From contig DMTJ01000009.1 in the NCBI GenBank assembly GCA_003477185.1, positions 1 to 8,145 of the forward strand: a stretch of DNA of 8,145 bases. The letters run 5' to 3'. The DNA is from Lentisphaeria bacterium (GTDB lineage Bacteria > Verrucomicrobiota > Lentisphaeria > JABSQK01 > UBA12247). Numbering within the stretch: the stretch's first letter is position 1; every line of letters begins with the position of its first letter. The notes under the pieces are model-generated. The model had not been told where the DNA came from, did no database searches, and saw only the letters and a list, made by a program, of their open reading frames with translations. This document shows positions 1 through 6,241 of the stretch, in pieces. A program made the translations under genes and the position numbers.

Positions 1-374
1 GAGCGGGCAGGTCCAGTGGGCCTGTGACTGGCGCATCGGTCCAAAAGTCGGTCCAGGTGCCAGCGGGAAGTTCGGCCTGGCGCGGCGTGTCGTCCCGGTT
101 GAACAGGCAGAGGATCTCGCCATCAGGGCGAACGATGCGCCCCAGGCAAAATGTGTGATCCTCGAACTGTGCCGCGATGCCAGACGGAGGGCCACATTGG
201 CGCATTGCAGTCGAGGATAAAGGTGTCCGGGCCTGCGCCGTCGATGACTGCATGCCTGCCAGCGCGATAGGCATCGACCTGCGTGGCATTGAGATCCATC
301 ATCCAACCGAAAGGCAGGGCACTCCACCTATTGGCGTCGAGCTTGAAGTAGGTGCACTGCCACTCCTCTCGCAT
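1..374 (-). pseudogene. GH36 alpha-galactosidase remnant (internal deletion, frameshift, truncated)
   Basis: Two pieces of a glycoside hydrolase family 36 alpha-galactosidase are read in different frames. The upstream piece (374 to about 186) contains TYFKLDAN, the strand carrying the family's nucleophilic aspartate. It continues through DLNATQVDAYRAG to FILDCNAPMWPS, matching the GH36 pattern of a KxD motif followed by a conserved (G/D)C(G/N)(S/A)P turn. The next residues should lead to the acid/base aspartate about 60 residues after the nucleophile, but they are missing. The reading jumps one frame at about 178-186 into IAAQFEDHTFCLGRI and then EILCLFNRDDTPRQAELP, which look like the C-terminal beta-sandwich domain and run off the left edge. 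At least 100 residues appear to be deleted. The N-terminal half is also absent: similarity stops near 375, where transposase-like sequence begins on the other strand. The nucleophile is present but the acid/base residue is gone, so this is almost certainly non-functional. Family assignment is confident; exact substrate is not. Confidence 0.8.
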
Positions 375-377
375 GTA

Positions 378-602
378 GGCGTACGCAGGAAGGACGGCCT
401 GGAGAAGCTGGCCAAGCGAATCAGCGAGGGAAAACTAAAGGATCCTGAGAAGATCGAGCAAGCCATTGGCCGCCTCCGTGAGCGGCACAGCCGGGGCGCG
501 CGTTACTACAGCATTGAGCATTGCGATGGTCAGCTTCTTTGGGAGCAACTCGATCACGACCTCAGCGCAGCTGCAAATCTTGACGGTTGTTACGTGCTAC
601 AG
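378..602 (+). mobile_element. IS1634-like (IS4 superfamily) transposase fragment
   Basis: About 75 codons on the plus strand read as an internal piece of an IS1634-family transposase. The basic, helical stretch KRISEGKLKDPEKIEQAIGR is followed by ARYYSIEH and ends in LDGCYVLQ, the order found in the region before the last catalytic glutamate of these enzymes. The open frame actually extends from 177 to 710, but codons before about 378 are only the antisense of the GH36 remnant, and after about 602 the similarity stops. The first two catalytic aspartates and the terminal glutamate region are therefore all missing, and no terminal inverted repeats were found. It is a dead internal fragment of an old insertion. 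The junction with the GH36 remnant at about 375-378 could be a deletion scar, since a clean insertion end would not start in the middle of the transposase. Confidence 0.7.
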
Positions 603-821
603 GCGCACGGTCCGCAAATGTTTGCGATCCAGACTTGGAAATCCTATATGGTCCTGACCAAGGCCGAGGACGGATTTCGTTTACGGTGCGGAGATCGCAA
701 AGCTCTATGAACTGCGGTGCTACGGGGCCTGCGGATGAGCTATTTTTTGAAGGCGAGCTTGATCCGGCGACTGTGAACCCCGGCGGGCTGCATCGCCAGT
801 CCAGAGTCGCAGGGCAGGGGA
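603..821. other. Gene-free stretch with a possible second transposase trace
   Basis: No intact gene can be supported between the IS1634-like fragment and the stop codon of the DUF58 gene. On the plus strand, frame 673 reads DFVYGAEIAKLYELR. After a stop and a change of frame, position 737 onward reads ELFFEGEL. Together these resemble the Y-x2-R...E-LFF segment of IS4-superfamily transposases, but the spacing is wrong and the match is short. On the minus strand, a 6-bp inverted repeat (767-772 with 805-810, loop 32 bases) lies just after the DUF58 stop. It lacks a following T-tract, so it is not called a terminator. Nothing here looks like the BatA-type membrane protein that often follows DUF58 genes. 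Confidence 0.35.
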
Positions 822-1718
822 CTATTTGCGGTGCTGCTCTCGGCGATGGAGGTAGGTCGCCAAGGCGGCATCGAGAGGCTCGCCAGTGTGCAGGCGCACG
901 TGGTCGATCTCGTTTGCGAGGCAGAACCGGCGCAGGTCGTCAAGGTCGGCCTGGAGGCCCTCCTGATATTGCTTGCGCACCACTTCCGGAGCAGTGATAA
1001 GCTCCTCCTGAGTCTCGCTGTCGACAAAATGGATGGTCTTGTCGAATGAGAAGTTTACTTCGTCCTCGTGTAAAATCTGGATCAGCACGCAGTCATGATT
1101 ACTGAAGCGAAGCCGGCTGATTCCTTGGCGCAGGGCTGGATCGGGGTCGAGGAAGTCCCCGATGAGGACGATAAGGCCACGCCTGGAGAAGCTCTCGCCG
1201 AGACGGTCGAAGGTGCCAGCGTGTTGACAGGCTCCTGCCGCTTTGAGCCGGGCCAGTTCTTCGCAGATGGTGTTGAACTGTCCGCTTCGGTGCCCTGGCG
1301 GAATGCTAGTCAGAAGTTGCTCGCTATAGGCGCTCATGCCGATGTTGTCCCCCTGCCGAGTCACCAAGTAGGCAAGGGCGGCCGCAACCGTTGAGCCATA
1401 GTGGAGCTTGCTGATCCCAGACTCTCCGGCATAGGCCATGGAGGCGCTGCAGTCCAGCACCACGTAGCAGTTGGTGTTGGTCTCTTCTTGGAAGACCTTG
1501 ATCTGCAGCTTATCCTGACGAGCCAGGACTTTCCAATCTAAGTACTTGAGATCATCGCCACGCATGTAGTGGCGATACTGCACAAACTCACTGCCAAAGC
1601 CATGATAAAGGCTGCGGTGGAGGCCAGATATAAAGCCCTCCACGGTGGTGCGGGCCAACAACGGATAATTGCTGACACGGCTCAATACCTTCGGGTCCAA
1701 TAGGGACTCTTTCGTCAC
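822..1718 (-). CDS. DUF58 domain protein with VWA-like MIDAS motif
   Basis: 298 residues, full length for the family, with no signal peptide or membrane helix, so probably cytoplasmic. The N-terminal half has the DUF58 signature: VEGFISGLHRSLYHGFGSEF at residues 26-45, then YMRGDDLKYLDWKVLARQDK at 51-70 and the EET of VFQEET (78-80). It is followed by DCSASM (residues 89-94), a DxSxS metal-ion-dependent adhesion site as in von Willebrand A folds, and a later strand GLIVLIGDF (181-189) carrying another VWA-type aspartate. Members usually partner a MoxR AAA ATPase in chaperone-like, metal-linked assembly modules; no MoxR gene is visible here. The GTG start at 1718 overlaps the stop of the preceding gene by one base (TAGTG). 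It has a strong upstream GAGGAGG and matches the usual family N-terminus, so the start is well supported. It is the last intact gene of the operon; transposon debris follows. Its specific client is unknown. Confidence 0.93.
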   Translation of the reverse strand: MTKESLLDPKVLSRVSNYPLLARTTVEGFISGLHRSLYHGFGSEFVQYRHYMRGDDLKYLDWKVLARQDKLQIKVFQEETNTNCYVVLDCSASMAYAGESGISKLHYGSTVAAALAYLVTRQGDNIGMSAYSEQLLTSIPPGHRSGQFNTICEELARLKAAGACQHAGTFDRLGESFSRRGLIVLIGDFLDPDPALRQGISRLRFSNHDCVLIQILHEDEVNFSFDKTIHFVDSETQEELITAPEVVRKQYQEGLQADLDDLRRFCLANEIDHVRLHTGEPLDAALATYLHRREQHRK

Positions 1719-4003
1719 TAGCGGTGTGCCTCCTCAATACGACGGCCTTGATCAAACGCTTCCCAAAACTCAGCTGCCGAAACAAGAGGCTGACTCCAGC
1801 CCAGACGGCGCAGCGACTTCTTAGCGCGGATTTCCTGAAGCCCCACTTTGATCCGTTCCGGTTCAAACACCAGAGTCTGCAGCGGAAGATTCAAAATAGG
1901 CGTCAGGTCGGTTACTTTCGAGCCTTCGATGCGGAGCAAGTGGAGTGGGTGATTGCGCAGCGGGTTCAGGTCCGCAACATTGGTGTAGTTTGCGACTAGC
2001 GCGTTCAGCCTCATGTCTCGGAGTGGGCTCAGATCTGCGATCTTCGCACCGCTGATGTTCAATTGCTTGAGCGGAAGCGCTCGCAGCGGCGAGAGGTCTT
2101 TGACGAAGGATGAGGTCCGCAGAAACTCCAAGGGCATCCCAGCAAGCGGCCGCAGGTCGACGACGCTGGTGTCACCCAGATTCAGAAACTGTAGCTTGAT
2201 GTTTGCGAGGGGGCGCAGGTCTGAGACGGGCGCGCCGGTCAAGACAAGCATCTGCAGCTCGAGTCCTTCCAGCGGGGATAGGTCTCGCACCCGCGTGTCC
2301 GCCAGGTTGAGGTCCGTGATTTGCGAACTCCGCAACGCCTGAATATTGGAGACTTTGGTCTCGGCTGCGGTGAGCTTACGCAGCGGTATGCCAGCGAGAG
2401 GCGACAGATCGGTGACTTTGGAGCCACGCAGTGACAGGGTGTGGAGATTTAAGGTCTGCAGGGGGGTGAGATCGGTGACATTGGAATGGTCGAGAATCAG
2501 CTGCCAAAGCGGCAGGTCCCGGAGTATGGCGAGATCTTCAATGGGCGTGCCGGACAAATCCAGCGTCGCGCGATCCGAAGGCTGGGTGACGGTGAGCCGT
2601 GCGGCGTACTCAGAATGGGCCGCGCGAAAGGTGGCGAAGGCCCGTTCGCGCTTCTCGTAAATATCTTTCGTGAAGTGTCGGGCTAGAAGTTCCTGGTCTT
2701 GGGCTTCCAGCAGCGCTGCAAGGCGCTCAAGGTGATCGGCAGATGGCTGGCCGGTGTCGGTCGCAATGAGAGCCTGCACGCTGTCTCGGAGCGCCGCTGC
2801 CGCGGCGTTACCGGGCTCGACTTGTAGGCAGCTTTCAATGGCGGACGTGGCACCGGGGAAGTTCTGACGAGCGGCTTCAATCTGGGCCAGGAGTAGATGC
2901 GCCTCTGACATACTCGGTGAGTAATCGAGCGCCGCACGAAGCTGTACCAAGGCCTGGTCCAGCTCTCCCAGAACGATCGCTTCCTCGGCCTTCTGGAGGA
3001 ACTTCGGCGCGTTCTCAGTACGCTCCGCTGCAACCTGCTCTACGGCTGATTGAAACTCATGTAGCTTTGCCGTGGCCTGGTGCCGGACATAGGTCTGCTG
3101 GGCAATGGCAGCCAGAAGAATGAGGATGACGCAGGCGCAGACCAGCTGCCAATAGGAGGTCTCGGGGGCATCTACTTCCGCTGGATGGGATACGGATTGA
3201 GTAAAGGCGCTATCGGCGTTGCCCTCGACGAAGCCTCCGATGTCCTCGATCAACCTCGCGACGTCAGAGTAGCGGTACGTCTGGTCCAGTCCCAGTGAGG
3301 CGCTGATGACGACGGTCACGGCTATCGGAAGCTGCTGGTTGTGGCAGGCTGGCCCGAGAATTCTGCCGCTGACGACATTCTGAATCATCCCGCGCGCGGT
3401 GAAATCATCGACATACTCTTGGAGGGTCACGATCCCGTAAAGAATCTTGCCAAGGGCTTGGATATCGTCGGTCTTGGCCGCGTCAGGTTCGGCTCGTCCC
3501 CAGCCAGTGACTGTCAGTTCACCGCACGGCCCCAGTAGCAGGCGATGGCTGTCCAGCGCGCCATGCACAATCTCATGGGTGTGGGCATGCTGAATTGTAG
3601 CGCAGGCCTTGAGGAAAGCCTCGATGAGATGGACGAGCGGGTAGCCATTGATGGCACTTTGCTGGCCATTGCGCAAATCGGCAAGAACCCGCCGCATGCT
3701 CATGCCGTCGAGAAACTTCGTGGCATAGAAGGGCTCGCCCTCTGGTGAAATGCCTGTTGAATGGATCGGGGCGACACCGGGATGATCAAGCAGCGCGATC
3801 GTATTCTGCTTCGTGCGAAAGCGTTCAATGTGGGCTTCGTTTTTAGAGTGGCAGACTTTGACCACCACGGTGCGCCCGGAGGGAGTCTCCTCGGCCTCAT
3901 ACAGGCCCCAGATATCGTCTTTAGCGATGACTCTGCCGATCAGGTACCGCTGAGCTGGCACCCACGGCTGCCGCGAATCTGTATCACTTTCCGCCAAAAT
4001 CAT
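1718..4003 (-). CDS. Membrane pseudokinase with TPR and leucine-rich repeats
   Basis: 761 residues with an N-terminal Ser/Thr kinase fold (about 20-260), one membrane helix (about 285-302, VCACVILILLAAIA), TPR-like helices (about 330-410) and eleven leucine-rich repeats (481-711), ending in SAAEFWEAF (742-750). The fold is recognisable from VVVKV, LDHPGVAPIH and the TDDIQALGKILYGI helix, but most active-site residues are gone. The glycine loop reads IAKDDIWG (26-33); the alpha-C glutamate aligns with K65; the HRDLKPEN loop reads HGALDSHR (147-154, no catalytic Asp, Lys or Asn); and the DFG/DWG aspartate is G167 in TGWG. Only the strand-3 lysine (K49) remains, so phosphotransfer is very unlikely. 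The expected topology is kinase-like domain in the cytoplasm and TPR/LRR outside, suggesting a sensor or scaffold. Its ATG overlaps the Dabb gene stop (ATGA) and its stop overlaps the DUF58 start, arguing for one functional unit. Ligand and partners are unknown. Confidence 0.9.
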   Translation of the reverse strand: MILAESDTDSRQPWVPAQRYLIGRVIAKDDIWGLYEAEETPSGRTVVVKVCHSKNEAHIERFRTKQNTIALLDHPGVAPIHSTGISPEGEPFYATKFLDGMSMRRVLADLRNGQQSAINGYPLVHLIEAFLKACATIQHAHTHEIVHGALDSHRLLLGPCGELTVTGWGRAEPDAAKTDDIQALGKILYGIVTLQEYVDDFTARGMIQNVVSGRILGPACHNQQLPIAVTVVISASLGLDQTYRYSDVARLIEDIGGFVEGNADSAFTQSVSHPAEVDAPETSYWQLVCACVILILLAAIAQQTYVRHQATAKLHEFQSAVEQVAAERTENAPKFLQKAEEAIVLGELDQALVQLRAALDYSPSMSEAHLLLAQIEAARQNFPGATSAIESCLQVEPGNAAAAALRDSVQALIATDTGQPSADHLERLAALLEAQDQELLARHFTKDIYEKRERAFATFRAAHSEYAARLTVTQPSDRATLDLSGTPIEDLAILRDLPLWQLILDHSNVTDLTPLQTLNLHTLSLRGSKVTDLSPLAGIPLRKLTAAETKVSNIQALRSSQITDLNLADTRVRDLSPLEGLELQMLVLTGAPVSDLRPLANIKLQFLNLGDTSVVDLRPLAGMPLEFLRTSSFVKDLSPLRALPLKQLNISGAKIADLSPLRDMRLNALVANYTNVADLNPLRNHPLHLLRIEGSKVTDLTPILNLPLQTLVFEPERIKVGLQEIRAKKSLRRLGWSQPLVSAAEFWEAFDQGRRIEEAHR
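1729..1735 (-). promoter_or_regulatory. Ribosome binding site for the DUF58 gene
   Basis: GAGGAGG on the minus strand, ten bases before the GTG start at 1718 and inside the last codons of the preceding gene. It is the strongest Shine-Dalgarno sequence I saw in the window and supports the GTG start and the coupled TAGTG junction. Confidence 0.75.
1868..2563 (-). repeat. Eleven 21-residue leucine-rich repeats (63-bp period)
   Basis: Within the pseudokinase gene, repeat-leading leucines fall at residues 481, 502, 523, 544, 565, 586, 607, 628, 648, 669, 690 and 711. The period is exactly 21 residues apart from one 20-residue unit (628-647). The approximate consensus is LxLxGTxVxDLSPLxGLPLxx, close to internalin/SDS22-like repeats but shorter than their usual 22. 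The fourth unit (544-564) is the most divergent, losing the DLSPL core. Such arrays form curved solenoids that bind protein or glycan ligands. Confidence 0.85.
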
Positions 4004-4368
4004 ACACGTTTCGACACGATGGGCCTAAGCACGGTCTTAACCGCAGCCAGGTGCAGCGGATGCGTCAGACAGGTATCGAGGTCTGCCTGGTTCCTGAACG
4101 TCAGGCAAATCCCGACATCGAAGCTGCTATCGACCAGCGCACGTGAGCTGGGAACCATCTCACCAGCAGTCACCGAGACCACGCCAGGGATCTGGGAAAA
4201 GGTGCGCGAAGTCTCAATAATAGCGGCCTGTTGCGCTGAATTTCCGCTGTCATGAAGCCAGCAGAGAACGACATGGTGCAGAAGATCACCGGGCGACCGG
4301 GGCTCGACATGCCGACAGCCAAAAAGCAGCACGCTAATGACAAGAAACGGAAGAAGACGAACACTCAT
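4000..4368 (-). CDS. Small lipoprotein with Dabb (stress-responsive A/B barrel) domain
   Basis: 122 residues from the ATG at 4368. The N-terminus MSVRLLPFLVISVLLFGC is a lipoprotein signal peptide with a lipobox cysteine at residue 18. The residue after the cysteine is Arg, not Asp, so it is probably carried to the outer membrane. Residues 29-116 form a Dabb ferredoxin-like barrel: LLHHVVLCWL (29-38), IPGV (60-63), FDVGICLTF (83-91) and HPLH (103-106) fall in the family's usual order. Dabb proteins are typically small dimers. Some plant and bacterial members are enzymes or stress proteins, but most bacterial ones have no known role. A TTG at 4404 would add 12 residues overlapping mutL, but the signal peptide clearly starts at 4368. 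The start lies 19 bases after mutL, with no strong ribosome binding site, and its stop overlaps the pseudokinase ATG by four bases. A role as periplasmic partner of the pseudokinase ectodomain is inference only. Confidence 0.85.
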   Translation of the reverse strand: MSVRLLPFLVISVLLFGCRHVEPRSPGDLLHHVVLCWLHDSGNSAQQAAIIETSRTFSQIPGVVSVTAGEMVPSSRALVDSSFDVGICLTFRNQADLDTCLTHPLHLAAVKTVLRPIVSKRV

Positions 4369-4387
4369 CGTTGACACCGGGGCGGCT

Positions 4388-6226
4388 TCATAGCTGACGT
4401 CCAAATCTACGCTCCAACTCTCGATTTGATATACTGATCATGGTAGGACGTCCAGCTGGGCACGTGTAGGGCATCTGGGTTTTGAGCAAATCGGCCATCA
4501 GCACCTGCACTTCCTCATCGCTGAAATCCCCCCGGGCACCGGCTGCTGCTCGACAGGCAATGCGCGCCACGCGCCGTTCATCTCCGCGTTTCCGCTTGGC
4601 TGATTCTTCCGCCAATTCATCCAGGATTTCGCGCAGCATGCCATGCAAATTCTCATTGGGAAACAAGGTTGGCACCGCGGAAACCAGAAAACTATTGCCG
4701 CTGATTTCCTCGATGGCAAACCCCAGGCGTTCCAATTCTTGCATGTTACGTCCCAGTGTCCGCGAGTCAGCTGGCGTCAGATCTATGGTCAAAGGGATAA
4801 GCAGTCCCTGGGATGGTGCCTGGGCCTCTCCCAAGCCTTCGAGCATGCGCTCAAAGACGATGCGTTCATGGGCAGCACGGACATCGAGCACGACCAGACC
4901 ATCCTTGCCTTCAGCCAGAACCAGCGACCGTCCCAGACGCCCTACCGTTGTGAGCGCCTTGAGCTCTCCACTAGCGGCACTACCCGGCTGCGGGCCTACC
5001 GGCAGAGCAGTCGCCGAACGGGATGATGCCGGCGGGCGGGGTAGGTCTGGTTGGTGTGGCGCAGGGGAGGGGATTCGCGGAAGGGGAACTGTGACTGGTG
5101 CCCTCGGTTGCGGTGCTGTCGGGCCGGGGGGCGAAACTCCCAGAGCTCCTGCCGCAGCGGGAGCAGCCTCGGGAGGGGAACTCGTGGCAGCCTGCGGTGC
5201 CTGCACCGCAGGTCCGGGTAAGAAGTCAGGGGTGGTGACCAGAGCCCGAAGTGAGCGTTGAACTCCAGTGCAAACCGTCTGCGTCACGATGCGATCGTTG
5301 AAAAAACGAACCTCGCGCTTAGCCGGATGCACGTTGATATCAACCTGCTCAGGCGGGAGCTCGACGAACAGAACGACCGGCGGATAGCGCCCCTTGGTGA
5401 CGAGAGTGTGGTACGCATCTCGGATACCCGCATAGATGGCCCGGGCCTCAACTGGCCGGCCATTCACAAACGTGCGCTGCTCCTTCCGAGAGCTCCGGGT
5501 TAACCCAGGTCGGGCCACAAAGCCATGCACCCGGACGGCAAGTTCCTGAAAGTCCACCGGGAGCAAGACGTCCGAGAGGTCTCGTCCCAGCAGCAGGTGC
5601 ACGCGCGTAGCCAGATCGGTGTTCTTATGCACATCGATAATCACGCGGCCATCGAACGTCAGTTGAAAAGCCACGTCAGGATGTGAAAGCGCCAGCATCA
5701 CTACTAAGGCTTCGATGTGGGTTTCCTCGGTGCGAATCGCCCGTAGAAACTTCTGGCGCGCTGGTACATTGTAGAACAAATTCCGCACGGTCACAGAAGT
5801 CCCCGGGGCGCAACCGCAATCCACCAAGTCCTCCAGTACGCCACCAGCTACAGAGAGTTCCACCCCCACATCGTTGCTCACCGTGCGTGTCTGCAGTGCG
5901 AATCGGCTGACCGAGGCAATACTGGGAATGGCCTCTCCGCGAAACCCCATCGTCGCGATCTGCGAGATATCATCCGCCGTTTTGAGTTTGCTGGTAGCAT
6001 GCGCCTCCAGGCATAGCTGGGCGTCTTCCGCATCCATGCCGCAGCCGTTGTCGATCACACGGATCAGGCTCCGGCCACCTCGTTGGATCTGGATCGCGAT
6101 GCGGCCGGCACCGGCATCAAGGGCATTTTCTGCGAGCTCCTTGACGACCGAGGCTGGTCGCTCCACGACTTCCCCCGCAGCAATGCGGTTGCTGACCTCT
6201 TCCGGCAGTATGCGAATGACACTCAC
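4388..6226 (-). CDS. mutL: DNA mismatch repair protein MutL
   Basis: 612 residues, normal MutL length. MutL is the ATP-driven matchmaker between mismatch-bound MutS and downstream strand-removal steps. The GHKL ATPase domain (1 to about 327) has all its motifs: IAAGEVVERPASVVKEL with E30 and N34 as the expected catalytic and Mg-binding residues, DNGCGM (59-64), GFRGEA (94-99), and VDINVHPAKREVR (295-307). A Pro/Ala-rich linker spans about 328-419. The C-terminal dimerisation domain keeps a clamp-binding-like QGLLIPL (473-479). Its endonuclease motifs are altered: DQHA...E...E reads DVRAAHERIVFE (448-459), and CPHGRP reads CPAGRP (589-594), so both metal-ligand histidines are lost while ACR (557-559) remains. 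The GTG start at 6226 gives MSVIRILPEEV, aligning with the family N-terminus; no clear ribosome binding site precedes it. It lies 15 bases after the upstream gene and is probably co-transcribed with it. Confidence 0.97.
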   Translation of the reverse strand: MSVIRILPEEVSNRIAAGEVVERPASVVKELAENALDAGAGRIAIQIQRGGRSLIRVIDNGCGMDAEDAQLCLEAHATSKLKTADDISQIATMGFRGEAIPSIASVSRFALQTRTVSNDVGVELSVAGGVLEDLVDCGCAPGTSVTVRNLFYNVPARQKFLRAIRTEETHIEALVVMLALSHPDVAFQLTFDGRVIIDVHKNTDLATRVHLLLGRDLSDVLLPVDFQELAVRVHGFVARPGLTRSSRKEQRTFVNGRPVEARAIYAGIRDAYHTLVTKGRYPPVVLFVELPPEQVDINVHPAKREVRFFNDRIVTQTVCTGVQRSLRALVTTPDFLPGPAVQAPQAATSSPPEAAPAAAGALGVSPPGPTAPQPRAPVTVPLPRIPSPAPHQPDLPRPPASSRSATALPVGPQPGSAASGELKALTTVGRLGRSLVLAEGKDGLVVLDVRAAHERIVFERMLEGLGEAQAPSQGLLIPLTIDLTPADSRTLGRNMQELERLGFAIEEISGNSFLVSAVPTLFPNENLHGMLREILDELAEESAKRKRGDERRVARIACRAAAGARGDFSDEEVQVLMADLLKTQMPYTCPAGRPTMISISNRELERRFGRQL

Positions 6227-6241
6227 GGTAGGGGAGGGAGC

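Noticed and set aside
177..710. A 177-codon plus-strand open frame as one intact gene
   Set aside because: Codons up to about 378 are antisense to the GH36 remnant and codons after about 602 lose transposase similarity; only the middle third is supported as a fragment.
767..810. Terminator after the DUF58 gene
   Set aside because: Only 6 bp of stem with a 32-base loop, and no T-tract follows on the minus strand.
4482..5261. Long (259-codon) plus-strand frame across mutL
   Set aside because: Low-complexity Ser/Arg/Gly-rich translation lying antisense to the strongly supported MutL C-terminal half; a GC-rich shadow frame.
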